From positions 49,125,985 through 49,189,984 of the forward strand of contig OY754335.1 of NCBI GenBank assembly GCA_963573305.1: DNA of 64,000 bases, in the 5' to 3' direction. Source of the DNA: Pyrrhosoma nymphula (taxonomy: Eukaryota > Arthropoda > Insecta > Odonata > Coenagrionidae). The position numbers and the translations under genes are program-made. The notes under the pieces are model-generated. The model was not told the DNA's origin. It did no database searches and saw only the letters and a program-made list of their open reading frames with translations. This document shows, one piece after another, positions 1-11,044 of this stretch. Every line of letters begins with the position of its first letter. Position 1 is the first letter of the stretch.

Positions 1-176
1 GAGAGAAATGCAGCATTATTGTTTGGGGCTCTTTGGTAAAAGGAAAAATTCGGTGGTGTATAAACGCGAAAACTTATTTGTATGCTCAGATTCAACGGTG
101 TGTGACACATTGGAAAGATTCGAATCACAGGATTGGATAGGATAATGTGATGACGTGGTAAAAAGTCCTCGAGTAA

Positions 177-392
177 GAGAATTATGCAAAGTTTCGGTAC
201 CATGGACTCCAGGAAACAGTAGGCTCCATGGGAGGTTGGAGCCCCGAAATTGAAAATGTAATACTTAATTTGAATGTCCTTCGTGGCCGGATCAATTCGC
301 TTCGCCGTAAGATGATGTCGGCAGTGGTCAAGAGACATTTCAACAAAATACTTGGGGTGCACTGCAATGCGACTCTTAAGATTACTTTTTAA
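177..392 (+). other. Unrecognised open frame, probably a decayed element
   Basis: A stop-to-stop frame of 71 codons reads through residues such as MGGWSPEIENVI and ends SAVVKRHFNKILGV before a TAA at 390. Another frame is open from base 2 to about 168 and contains EMQHYCLGLFGKR, so a frameshifted coding remnant crossing the window edge is possible. I do not recognise the family. There is no splice acceptor or start that fixes it as a host gene. It could equally be chance. Confidence 0.2.
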
Positions 393-414
393 CTTAATAC
401 CTCTGCTCTTCTCT

Positions 415-458
415 GGTTTAAGGTATTGTAACCCTTGGTTTAAGGTATTGTAATCCTT
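415..458. repeat. 22-bp tandem duplication
   Basis: Two adjacent 22-bp units, 415-436 and 437-458, begin GGTTTAAGGTATTGTAA and differ at one base. This is a recent local duplication with no further copies. Confidence 0.9.
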
Positions 459-915
459 TGTTCACGATTCCTATTTTTCATTATTTATCCTTAATTTGGA
501 TTCCTTAAATGTATCAAATCTTATTCGTCCAAAGCATTATCATTTCACGCCATGCATTCCTTCCCCTTCCTACCATTTCGCATTTTACGTAGCATTAGAT
601 TTCCCCTGATTATAGTAAGTATCCTCGTCATCTTCCCAGGGATATTAATAGATTTATGAAATTGTTATTAAATACCAGGTTGGATGTAAACAATATTTCC
701 TTAGGCATATGCCTTAATGTGCTGAAATTTCCTCTGCGCACCAAGGATTATGATGATGTTTGAACCAGAAGATGGTGTTTAATTTATCGTATCTTATTTT
801 GGCTTTTCTCAATCTTTTCTGTAAAAAAGAGGATTTGATTGATTTACTGAAATAAACACATTTTCAAACAGCACTCAGGGCGATTTTAATGATAGCTTTT
901 TATTGGCATTTCCAG
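459..915. other. AT-rich stretch, nothing supported
   Basis: I see no gene, repeat or RNA here. The last 30 bases form a plausible branch point and pyrimidine tract for the exon that follows. Confidence 0.5.
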
Positions 916-992
916 AAAACCCTCTGTGGACCAATGTTGGGGATGGAACAGCTCTGGAGGTGACGTGGACCATCAAACGAAACATCAAAAAG
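916..992 (+). CDS. Candidate internal coding exon of an unidentified gene
   Basis: A 77-nt segment is bounded by a strong acceptor (TTTATTGGCATTTCCAG, ending at 915) and a consensus donor (AAG followed by GTAAGT at 993). In the frame that starts two bases in, it has no stop and reads NPLWTNVGDGTALEV followed by TWTIKRNIKK, a normal-looking protein segment; the other two frames are less convincing. The exon therefore begins with two bases of a split codon and ends on a codon boundary. I do not recognise the family. No partner exon is obvious in the next kilobases, so its introns would be long, or the gene lies mostly upstream of the window. A splice-site coincidence cannot be excluded. Confidence 0.45.
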
Positions 993-2348
993 GTAAGTCT
1001 AACTAACAATAAGTAAGATATTAAGGAAAACTATTCAGTAAATCTTTTGAATAAACCTAATAAATTATGAATGAAACGACACGTGACGTGACGTGAATTT
1101 TGGACGTGAATTACATTGTGTACACCATGTTTTATCAAGTAATAATATTTTGAGCTTTCTTAACAAATAACCGACTGTTTGAAAGCATTTAAAATTTCCT
1201 GACTGAGGACTGAAGACGTCAGAACCCGGTAGGTTTTACTCAAATATATTTAATTCATCAACTAAAATAGCAATGAGGAAATATTATCATTGTAATAATT
1301 TGTCTCAGACTACTATTTTGAACACTCCCTTTCTTGAAATTAATATAACTAAACCAATATTTTACGAGCTCAAACCATAGTGTCAACTAAAAGCTCATTT
1401 TAATGGTCAAACCCGGTTGCTTATTGATAAAACTCGAGCCACAATATTTTTTCAATTTTTAACATTTGTTCAACCACGGTGTATTACGATTGACGCCTAT
1501 CAATTATCAGCGCCTATTGGTTATTTTTGTTTCAAATGTAGTTCTAAGCGATTGCGAAGTAACGGTTCAATTACACATTTTATAAAAAAATAGAAATAAA
1601 CCGCTCAAATACTAAAAAATTCAAGAAGGTTGATTATGATTCACTCTAAATGAAAGGTATCATGGAAAATATGAAAATGAATTTAGTGTATAATTTAAAA
1701 AAGCTCTCCCCTAATAGTATGTAGATACGTAGCGTGACAGAAAAGTCAAGACATTGACAAAGTTCGCTCTACGTCTGTTGACATCGCTGCCAACGTCCGG
1801 CCATCGTAATAGGCTCCAATACGTAACAATCTCAAAGTTTCGCGAACGCCAACGTTCTTTTCCGTCCCATCTGAAAACATCGATCGTAATCCCGCTTTAA
1901 TTCGCAAACTTTATGGTAAAATTGCGCACTACGGCCATGTCAAGTTAGTTGAGCGACATTTTCCCATAGTCATAATAAAGGCCGTATTAACATTTTATTT
2001 TCAAGTTTCAGCAACTGTAAAACGCTCGGAGTAAATATTAGAGCATTAATGACGCAAAAACGTTGCTTCAAATTACTGAAATGCTAAGTAATTAACTAAA
2101 TATACATAAGTATATGAGGTTTGAACTTGACTTATTTTTTTCACGCTGTACGTACACTAAAAACGCCTTCACAACCAAAGATTTTTTTGCGATTCTGTAA
2201 AAATTACTTCGGTGAGCAGTTGATTTATTTTTATAAATAGCTGAGAAAGCATGCGAAGTACGAATTACTAAATTTCTGACGAGATCTATCTCTGCATTAG
2301 AAATTCCTCATTTTTTAAAATTAAGTCTCCCTCGAGTGCATCGAGTAC
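993..2348. other. AT-rich spacer or intron
   Basis: No gene is supported. A run of three ACGTG units at 1081-1095 creates overlapping TGACGT motifs, which resemble CREB/ATF-type sites, but this alone does not show regulation. The rest shows no clear repeat or RNA. Confidence 0.45.
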
Positions 2349-2485
2349 ATTTTTGCAAATATCTCAAAAAGTAGTGACAAATGTCCTATATTATGTGTAA
2401 TTGGCGAGATGATATCATTTTCCTTATAATGAGGGAAAATTCATCGAATTTATGAGGATTGATATCTCGCTCAAACTACCGCGAG
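2349..2485 (+). repeat. Interspersed repeat, copy 1 of 3
   Basis: It shares the ordered blocks TTTTTGCAAATATCTC, ATTCATCGAATTTATG and GATATCTCGCTCAAACTACC with the reverse complement of 54172-54313, and a shorter part with 10088-10180. Divergence is substantial, so this is an old mobile-element family. Its class is not visible. Confidence 0.7.
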
Positions 2486-2804
2486 TCATTTCTCGCCAGA
2501 GTAACAGACGCATCAAGACGCCATCTACTCTCTTCTTTAACCTATGGTGCTTACGAATGCTGCCTACAAGGTGTTTGGCAAACGTTTCGACTGCGCAAAT
2601 CGTTCCAATCAACGATATTCGTTTGCGCCGATTTGTTCCGATCTGCGCTCACTTCAACCCATTCAATGAAAAAACTTCCTTCGGCTTATATGCGAGTATA
2701 GGCATAGCGGAACTTGGTGGCTATCGAGAGCGGAGAGTTTGATGTCAGCGAGGGTGATACAAGCGTTTAAATCCTTGTAGAGGTACCGAAAAACACATAA
2801 ATGA

Positions 2805-2870
2805 ATCTATACATCTACATAATGCCTAGCGAGCCGCCGTAGATGCGTGTGGCGGGGGTTACACGTACAC
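2805..2870 (+). repeat. LINE 3'-tail module
   Basis: The module TACATCTACATAATG, then GCGAGCC, then GTGTGGCGGGGG is the same as the tail found on the opposite strand at 5359-5450, 25945-26020 and 50540-50640, and on this strand at 24895-24965. At two of those loci it lies downstream of reverse-transcriptase remnants, so I read it as a retroelement 3' UTR. Confidence 0.6.
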
Positions 2871-3433
2871 CGGTCGGTGCTAGTGGCAACGGGGCATGAA
2901 TCTACTAGCGTCCCTACGAGGCGTCCGCTCTTTTCCAGGGGCAGGTGGGCGTGGTCGGACCATCATGAAGGGGTGTGCGTAAGGGGCGGAATTAAGGGGG
3001 AGAAGGGGTCAGTTTAGAGTTGGGGTAGGGACGCCGAAGCATTAAAAAAAAAGTTGAAGCGGAGGTTTGCCGCCAGGCAAAAAATGTTTTGGGACGCTGC
3101 GAGAAAAAAAAACACGTGAGACGATCTATCTCCTTCCTCCATCTTGCCCCACTCTAATCCTCCTTTTACCCTTCCCACTATCCACCTCGCCCGTCCCCTT
3201 AATGCCTCGTTCACGTTACCAACGTAGTGAGCATCTTACGTTACCATCGTAAGCGCTTAACGCCCAGTGGACGCGTGCATGCACGTATTTACCACCGTGG
3301 CGAGTAATTCCGGACGAAGTGGACTTGCAATGTGGAAATCAGTTGTGGAAGCGTTTTCAGCGTGCGTAGCGATAAAAAAAATAGTCAAGTTGAATTCTCA
3401 TGTATGCATACATATTTAATTAATTACTGAAAA
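2871..3433. other. GC-rich then pyrimidine-rich spacer, no gene
   Basis: This is a GC-rich stretch followed by a C/T-rich stretch near 3120-3210. The short overlapping open frames here are compositional. Small direct repeats of ACGTTACC[A/T]ACGTA type occur at 3213 and 3238. Confidence 0.4.
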
Positions 3434-3549
3434 TTGAATGAACACAACTTTGAGTTTTCCGCGGTTTTATTTGTCATTGAGACGACCGGTTTCGGCTATG
3501 ACGCCATCATCAGGAAGAATAAAAAACACACGAAGTTATGTTCATTCAA
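3434..3549 (-). repeat. Inverted-repeat element with hammerhead-like core
   Basis: Arms 3434-3450 and 3533-3549 match at 16 of 17 bases (left arm TTGAATGAACACAACTT). On the minus strand the interior reads CTGATGA (3513-3507), one base, then GGC-GTCATA-GCC, then GAAAC (3493-3489) followed by CGGTCG. The order CTGATGA, stem, GAAA is that of a hammerhead-ribozyme core. Stems I and III and the cleavage site are not established. Penelope-like retroelements are known carriers of such motifs, so a fragment of one is the best guess. Confidence 0.5.
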
Positions 3550-4622
3550 CTTTGGAAATATTCCACAAATGTTGATCTTCATCCTATTATAAAAATTACT
3601 GAGAGAGAAGTTGATTCGTAAAAGCTAAGTTTGCGTCATTATCATATCCGTATTTAATTCATGCTTCCTATTCCTGCTTAAATTTTACAATATAATTCGT
3701 GTATAGTTATTGTACTGACTGGAGAAAAATTTACTCTAACCGCTTTAAGTTGCGTTTATGTTCTTATGTTAAATCTGAACCACATTTAACCTTTCAACCT
3801 ACACGTCTATCGCACTCATATCTACTCCACAACCTCTTCTTCGCCTTTTTCTTTTTTATACCCTTTTCCAACTCCCCTGAAGCCTTTAAGGGTTTTTTAT
3901 GCACCCTCCCGTGCTTTCCCCACATCTTCCCCTAAGGGCTAACCTTTTTTAGTGCCCTCCTACCTTTCCAATGCCCCTGCGCCCCTTCCAATTTCGCCCT
4001 CCAGCATTTGCACACCCTTCTCCCCTTCGAGTGTCCAGGGGGAGGAGTAAACTCTTCGTCCATTTCCAATCCAAACTTCAGGGAGTGAAACGTTTTACTT
4101 CGCTCACGCAAAGCTGCTTTTGCTATAGTGGATTCAGTTGGTTATTACATCTACGAAATACCGTGCAAGCAAAAGGGTATGTGGCACTGGGTGATTCGAT
4201 ATCAGGCACGCAACACTCTTCCCAGTTCAAGGTCGAACCCCGCTTCCTCTCCTGGCTGCTAGGCGCGGACCAAAAAGCAGTCAGGAGAACAATGCACATC
4301 TTGAGCAGAAACTGGGTTATTGCTACGTTGACAAAAATACTTAGATGCAGTACATAGTTTGGATTGTACTACTGTAGTATTACTAACACTACTAATTAAT
4401 GTATACTAAAAGATGTAAATTTAATCAGCAAACAAAATCAAGCAGAATAAGGTTTTAGGAACAATGACATGTCATTAACCACAAGTACAAAGCCTAATTG
4501 TCCTGGTAATGGTGGGAATTTCATAGAAATAATCTATCGCGTCTATTATGGTTCCGTATATTGATGCAGCTCTGCTGGAAGTAACAGATGGGGCCATAAA
4601 GGGTGATCAAGCAATATATGGA
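3550..4622. other. No supported gene
   Basis: A 128-codon open frame at 3971-4357 starts in C/T-rich DNA and has no recognisable domain. I treat it as chance. The rest is AT-rich spacer. Confidence 0.4.
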
Positions 4623-4635
4623 TACCTATAAAATG

Positions 4636-4832
4636 TGGGCAACGGCCCACCACGATGGAAACACCGGTTCCCGATCAGTTACCGAAGTTAAGCATCGTTG
4701 GGCTCGGCTCGAGTTTGGAGGGGTGATCCTCCGATTCGTCCGAGTGCTGTTGCCCCTGTCTGCACGTGGCAGACAGTAAGTGCGAAATGACCTTTGCCGT
4801 CGAAGCACGTAAAACAAAAATACTACTACTAC
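4636..4832 (+). mobile_element. Complete 5S rRNA-derived SINE with target duplication
   Basis: The element is flanked by identical 13-bp copies of TACCTATAAAATG at 4623-4635 and 4833-4845, a target duplication typical of LINE-driven retrotransposition. Its head (4637-4755) is 5S-like. It is followed by a perfect 8-bp stem, CTGTCTGC (4756-4763) and GCAGACAG, around ACGTG. Next comes a 21-nt domain, 4784-4804, closed by GTGC and GCAC, and then an A-rich segment ending in (TAC)n. The 21-nt domain recurs in tRNA-headed SINEs of this window. It would be transcribed by RNA polymerase III from the internal 5S promoter and mobilised by a partner LINE. About 197 bp. Confidence 0.88.
4637..4755 (+). 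pseudogene. 5S rRNA-derived SINE head
   Basis: About 119 bp align in order with an animal 5S rRNA: the complementary ends GGGCAAC and GTTGCCC, the block CGATCAGTTACCGAAGTTAA, an A-box-like AGTTAAGCATCG at 4686-4697, and a box-C-like region (TTTGGAGGGGTGATCC). Substitutions relative to functional 5S genes, and its place at the front of a unit with target duplications, show that it is a SINE head and not a working rRNA gene. Confidence 0.85.
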
Positions 4833-4845
4833 TACCTATAAAATG

Positions 4846-5274
4846 CGCCTTTGGTCACAGTGAGTGCATTAGCTACGCAGTTAATGCGCCGGAAACAGAG
4901 CCGCTACCAGAAATGTTACCGCTATACGGTGATGATGATGAATCGCGAAATACATAAAATATACAAGAAAGCAGCATGCATCGTTAAAAACTGCAATGAG
5001 CCAGCAGAGAGTGTCGCACAGTTGATGGAAGGACTGGGTTGGGAGCCTCTAGAGACCACTTGTCAGATGCTACACAATAGGCTTAGATTAGGTACTTGAA
5101 TATTCAGATCAGGCGTGCTTCAGTACGACACGGAGGATATTATTTTGACCCCGCGCTAAGTCTCTAGAAGAATCTCTAGATAGAAGAGGCAAAATAAGAA
5201 AGATACAGTGCAGAACTGTTAAGTTTAAAAACATCCCTTCTTTCCACGCAATATCAGTGACAATAGCAAAAGCA
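4846..5274. other. No supported gene
   Basis: Short overlapping frames are open here but none resembles a known protein. GATGATGATGA near 4931 is a small simple repeat. Confidence 0.4.
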
Positions 5275-5720
5275 GAGCATGGCACTATGACACTCCGTGA
5301 GCATACAATTCACCTCTGTCCTCTTCCCCCCTCCTTTTCCCTATTCCTTCCCCTTTGCATGGCTGGTGTCCTAACACCCCCTGCATCACGCCTCTACAGC
5401 GATGATAGATGACGGCGGCTTAGATGTAGATGACATTTATCATCATAATTAATGTTAGAAGTCGTCAATCCAAAGATTGGTTTGCTGCTCCTTGCTACCT
5501 CACTCTCATCTCAGCTAACTGCTTTATTTCTTTTTGACTCATAATTTTGACATTACTCACAATTTACTTTCCTTTTACTTCACTTCACTTATCTATCCTT
5601 ATTTCATATCGGCAGTACTTCAAATTTGCTGTTAATCACTCCCTAATTGTTTTCAGGGAGCTAATACACCTGACAATGTGGCCAATAAGTTTGTCTCTTC
5701 TATTTCGCTGAGATTTCATT
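5275..5720 (-). mobile_element. Decayed LINE 3' end (RT C-terminus and 3' tail)
   Basis: Read on the minus strand, 5720-5640 gives RDKLIGHIVRCISSLKTI, matching the IGHI-R-SLLKTII segment near the C-terminus of non-LTR reverse transcriptases, and then breaks down into stops. Downstream, at 5500-5470, is CAAACCAATCTTTGGATTG, shared with the LINE at 25.9-26.5 kb. The 3'-tail module follows at 5450-5359, ending GGACACCAGCCAT. The piece is 5'-truncated, as most LINE copies are, and inactive. Confidence 0.65.
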
Positions 5721-5856
5721 AAGCTTCTTTTCTGGCCAGTCTGCGTACAACTTTTTTTTGGGTTATACATGAAAACTCATGTCAACTGAAAATAACTTTG
5801 GAAAACCATAACATTTTGTTTTAAGTTAACGGATCAATTTTACGCGATAGCAATGT

Positions 5857-6048
5857 TTGGCTGATTATTTTTCTCTGGTAAATAATTTTTACTGTCGTGC
5901 GTTATCTAATCGCTATTTCCATGAATGCTTGCTGATACCATGTGGCATCAGCACGCGTTTATGCATTATCCGTGTAATGATTAATGCTAAATATTCCGCG
6001 AAGCCAATGTCTTTGCAAGTGCTTCTTTCCCGTACTTCTAATGCTTGA
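5857..6048 (+). repeat. Diverged repeat paired with 51931-52116
   Basis: The two segments share the order CATCAGCAC, TTATGCA, then AAGCCAATG/GAATCCAATA and CTTCTTTCCC/TTCTTCCTCCC. Both are open in the same register (ISTRLCIIRVMI here, ISTQLCTVLAVI there), with similar residues continuing to SLQVLLSR/PLQVLPPR. An old mobile-element segment, perhaps once coding; the family is not recognised. Confidence 0.45.
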
Positions 6049-6060
6049 AAAAGTATGGTC

Positions 6061-8159
6061 AGTCTCTGTGCTGTTTTATCCAGGTTATGACGTAAAAACT
6101 GAGAAAATAACGAAATTAATACCGTATTTCGCGGGTCAAACCTTTAGCTTGATGTAATGCTGATACGAAAGAAATGATATCCATTTGGTGTGAACAATAT
6201 AGTCCCCATAAAAACAAGTGACCACCTCAAACCTCAGAGGTGAGAACTTTATTAGTCCGGAGTTATTAATGATGAGACAACATTCACTACTCTCCTGTTA
6301 CATTGCTAGCTGAATAAGTCCTCTGTCAAGATGGAACCCAAGCTGGCTTCTTTACTATGGAAACTTTATTACTCTCAACGTTTTTTTTTTATGATGCATG
6401 TACATATTGATATATGAAAAAATAAGTCCTAGAAATTGAATCCTCTGGATTTATTTAAATCAGGTCTATTTGCGTGGCATTCGTGGATCTGTGAATTTTT
6501 TTCGTGTTCTGTCGATGCGAGTTGAAAAGATCACTTGCCAATGTACATATTTCATTTGACAATTTCTTAATTACAAGCGTTTGGTAAACCGGTCTCCATG
6601 ACATTAAGAGGCAGAAATTGGGCCTCGTGAACAAAGAACTGTTCTTGGTGTCAAACATTTTTCGTGGTCACATATCTACGGTAAACATAATATCGTGAAA
6701 GCCCAGTGGGTAGATAGTTTTCCTGCGGACTCAAGGGTTTCTGGTGGGATTCCGGGTGACGTATTCTAGCTACCCCATCTAAAATGCGAGCGGTATGATT
6801 TTCTGGACCCTGGAACTTTGTGGGAAGCCACAGGAAGCATGGAGGAAGGATGTGGTTTAACTATACCTTAATGTGTGAATTTCTCACGCTTATGGATATA
6901 GCGCGGAATGATCTCTGATTTTTCCCATCAGAACGAACCAGTTAGTCTTTGAAACAGCATATAATATAATTGAAACGTTATTTTTTTGGTGATTATTGCT
7001 TGAAGGGTATTTTAGCCTTTGTTCCAAGAAAACGTGCCAAAATTAAACAAGCGTGTGAAATGGCATAAGTTAGGACAGGCGGAGCAATTTTGTAATTTAG
7101 GAATTCGGAGAAACTAGCTTAGTACAAGTGATATTTAAAAGAGGAATCGTGATGCCGCAAGGCCGTGTGGCAGAGGGTGTTCCTCACATAGGGATGGTTA
7201 GTGAGACGTGTTATGGCAGAATAAGGGTCTCGACTTCTTGTTGTAGCCGTAAATAGCACGCGGGAAGAAATAATTCTCGAACATATCTGTTCGACAGTGA
7301 ATCTCTCTTATTTTATCGCTTCTATCTGTTTTACACATATTGTGTGGGAGTGAAATATTATGATCCGTATTGACCTAGTGAACTCGTGATATGAAAGCTT
7401 TTCGAGAAATATTAGACTCGTAAAGAACACTGCGACTCTCTAGCGTCTCCCAGACGAGTTCTTGTAATAGTTTTTTCATACCCTTTGTTAGCTTTTAGTA
7501 GGTTTTTTTAGCTTTCCACGAGGATACCCTTGTTTTTATTGTTAGTCTCGCGTATTAAATGTAATTTAATGTGAATATGCAGAGCCATATTATGATATAA
7601 ACATGGTCCACCTCAGCACGTCGCTACGTAGAGAATGTTACACCGCCTGTGACTTAAACCACATACTTAAATTAGTAAATGAACGGGTACTATTATTATT
7701 TGAATTAATACCTTGACTTATGATTGTTGGGTGTAAATTTTATTATATTTCGCCAAATCGGCAATAAATATTATAGCATACAACGGCGGTATTTTGTTTT
7801 TTTGGAAGTTTTTTCCTAATTTTGTGTGACTTTTATGTGAAAAATCGTAGATACTTATGCCAAATGAGCACCCACTGATGAACCTTCAGATCATATTGTT
7901 TCAGGTGTTAAGTACTAATCTCTCATTTAATTCCTTTTGTAAACTGTTTTTGAATTTCAGTGTATGCTGATATATATACTTAATACAAGGGGATGGAAAA
8001 AATTCAGTGACTTTTTTCAGTATCTTAGTGACTTTTTCCTGGGGTCATCTTAATCTCAGAGTAATCTTACGACTTGGGTTTTGGTGAAAAGTTTTAACCT
8101 GTAAATACTAGGTACATGAACTAAAAACAATACCTTCGTAATCCCTCTATAAATTTATA
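6061..8159. other. AT-rich spacer, nothing supported
   Basis: About 2.1 kb without convincing open frames, splice-bounded exons, RNA genes or clear repeats. Confidence 0.5.
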
Positions 8160-8290
8160 TAAATCCACCCAGATTTTGACGTACAACGTCATCTCCACAA
8201 GTAAGTCGGTCTGCTTTTCCTCACCAGAAAATGACGTAGTGCGTCGAAACCCGGATTGTGTTTTAATTTATTTATAATAAAATTACCAAG
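8160..8290. repeat. Palindromic element with degenerate hammerhead-like halves
   Basis: Two head-to-head related halves. On the plus strand, ATGACGTAGTGCGTCGAAAC (8231-8250) is followed by CCGGATTGTG and an AT-rich tail. On the minus strand, from about 8194 downward, ATGACGTTGTACGTCAAAAT is followed by CTGGGTGGATTT and a similar tail. Each half has a GACG/CGTC stem before GAAAC or its decayed form. The CTGATGA block is lost or degenerate. Confidence 0.45.
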
Positions 8291-10087
8291 ATACAATATT
8301 TCATTATATGATGAATCGATTTCATAAAGTTACACCCGAAACTACTAATGTATTCTCTATATTTTCACTTAGGTGTAATGTCTCATGTATCGCATGAACG
8401 CAAAAATGCATGTAAAATCAGTATTTTTGAATATTTGATAACAATACAATAATTTACTTAGTTTGAGTAATTCTTCTGATTATTATAAGATATGAATCAA
8501 TTTTGTAAAACTTGATAAGATCACACAAGGTAAGCATTTTCTTTTGTTGATATTAAATGTCATTAATGTAATAATAAATATTTTCTATCCGCTGTCATAA
8601 CATTCGTGTTACAGATAACGAATATCTCGATATGCTTACGCTCAGCATTAACTATTTTTATTTTTCTATAGGATATTTGAGCCCTAGATTATAAATAAAT
8701 ATGTTAAATTTCCGGGTTCACTTCTATGTCTATTCATCCTTTAAAAGTATTAAATATTTCATTTATTTGTTTAATAAACTTTGCCATTTCCGTTATCAGC
8801 TGCAACGGTCGCCTGAGACGATATGTTCGTTCTGTTACATTGGCCCGGTGTTCACACACGAGAGCCTTTCTGGCTGAAATTTGGCGAACCCAAAATATTC
8901 AAATTACTTTCGAAGCACCTGCGTCAGCAACGTTCTGCTGCGTGACGAGAGTCACTGAGCATCACCTGAAATACATCATTGTTGGAGGTAGTCTACTGTT
9001 GAAAACGCTTCTGGATCGAGTGTAGCCGTAGAATTTGATCGGGATGAATGAATAATTTCGGAACGCTTTTTAACATCCTGTGGATAATGCGAGGCACTTC
9101 GCCGTGAATAAAAACAGCACGGCTCAATACTTTTAGTCATGACGAGTTCATTAACTCGGCAGACACCGGCCAGCCAGCGATTTCAGAGCCAAGTGTAAGA
9201 GAGTGGGGGAGAGAATATGGCCCTGGAGGACTTCCGCTATTAATGACCAATCACCGTGAACACTAGGTTTTTAATTATGATGAATATATTCGCGGGCGTA
9301 AAAATACCCATTGGGGAGGGCTGTGTAATTGTGCGATTCTGAAATCCGTCCCCTCACCTCGCCATTGCTTCCTGAAAGGCCATAAAGGCGGTGAGGGGAC
9401 CGCGGAAACAGCTGCGCATCGTTTTCGTCCGAATTAATTATCTCGGCCACCACGACGGAGCCATCATCTCTTTATCTCCCCTCCTTATCCGCTTTATTCG
9501 CTTCTGCCGATTCCCATGAGTCCGCCAATGGGTGTTTGTCCATCTTAGTAGATTTTCGATACGTCGTAGGTCGTAGGAATGTTCCTCCCAAAAATATTAT
9601 TTCTCTAGACTTAACGGTGGATTGAGCGAGATGTTTCTTTAGTATTTATGGAGCCTGAATTCTACTTCAATTCCTAATAATGGAATTTACATTGTAAGCT
9701 ATGAAAAGAAGCATGAAGTAAATATAATAATGTAAGTGAAACGCAAAATCTTTGTTTTATTACTGAACTTCTTGGTATTTTACTCAATATACTTTCATAT
9801 TTGAGGCTCTAACTTACTCATATTTGTTCCATGCTGTAAGGTAAAAGCACCCTCAGAACCGCATATTTTTTGCAGTTTTTTTATTACTACGGTAGTAAAT
9901 TATGTTAAAATCTAATAATTGAAGAAACATTCAAACTACACACCATCACACTGACGCAATCTGTGCAAGGACCTCCTCATGTTTTGCACTATGCCAGTCT
10001 GGAGCGCACAGCCGTACCAAATCCTATGACAAAATGCTTCTATTTGTTGGCAAATGTCTTGGAGAGCAGCGCATTTAGTGGCTCATA
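8291..10087. other. No supported gene
   Basis: A 99-codon frame at 8726-9025 begins with a hydrophobic segment but has no family resemblance and no splice context. The rest is AT-rich, with a slightly GC-richer patch near 9150-9540. Confidence 0.4.
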
Positions 10088-10180
10088 TTTTGATATCATT
10101 AGAAATACGATAACTTGTTCAGTATAATAATACTAAATTCATTGAATTTTGTATGAAGTGATATCTCAGTGAGTTCTTGA
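10088..10180 (+). repeat. Interspersed repeat, copy 2 of 3
   Basis: It contains AAATTCATTGAATTTTGTAT followed by GAAGTGATATCTC, matching the 3' half of the family at 2349-2485 and the reverse complement of 54172-54313. More decayed than either. Confidence 0.5.
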
Positions 10181-10786
10181 GTGAGTGATATTGTCTCAAT
10201 CAAACTTATCTGGGTGTGCCTATCGTCAACAGTTGGAATTTTCCTCTAAGCGGAATAAAGAAAAACTAAACGCATCCCACAAAACACCGCATATTATACA
10301 CCGAACGTTTAAATTCTCAGCATCATTCAGGTATTTCTCCCATGTAAATCAACTGTTGACTTAACAATATTTTAAATTACAATGGATATAATTGCTTCTC
10401 TATCAGATTTCTTATTCAATTTAATGCCGATTTTAATGTTTTAATTCAGAAATTCAAGTGTAAACTCTGATTTTCCACTGCATTAATTTTATTTAGATTT
10501 CAAATTAAAGATTAAAATTCATCGTTTTTTTCATAAAAATGGGTAAAACTGTGATATCGCACATAATGTTATCCAAAGCTATATTATTTATGCATTTTCA
10601 TGCTTACTACGTATTTTATTTCCTGTCTTGTGCCAACGTAAAATGAATTTATTGCTTAAAAATATGAAAAATAGGTAGGTAAGTATTCTACTTACAGATG
10701 TGGAGAATCAATCAATCCATGTCACTTCAACGGAAGGTCTTTATTTAGTGCCGGACTCAATGGAGTTCCTAGCACGTGTTGCCTTT

Positions 10787-10836
10787 GCGTCGGAAAAATA
10801 GCGCGATATATAGCGCGCGTCGGAAAAATAGCGCGA
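10787..10836 (+). repeat. 30-bp-period GC-rich direct repeat
   Basis: GCGTCGGAAAAATAGCGCGA occurs at 10787-10806 and again, identical, at 10817-10836. The spacer ATATAGC keeps the CG-rich, AT-core alternation in DNA that is otherwise AT-rich. Confidence 0.85.
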
Positions 10837-11044
10837 CGCGATACCCTGATTATCGCTTAGCCTGCCATTTTTCATAAATTTTCATAAATAAATTTTCGTA
10901 GTAGAATATTTAAAAAAATGAGACATGTCATTGGGGAGAGTTACTGTTATGCAATCCACTGCGTAATAAATCTCAAAGTTAACTGATGTCGACTTTTATT
11001 CCAAAAAATAACTCAATATTCAATCGAGTTTATTAGAATGTTTC

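Noticed and set aside
1081..1095. Triple ACGTG as a CREB/ATF regulatory cluster
   Set aside because: Short simple repeat in AT-rich DNA with no promoter context.
3971..4357. 128-codon plus-strand frame
   Set aside because: Starts in C/T-rich sequence, no motif, no splice signals.
4637..4755. Functional 5S rRNA gene
   Set aside because: Substitutions in the body, a fused SINE tail and target duplications show that it is a SINE head.
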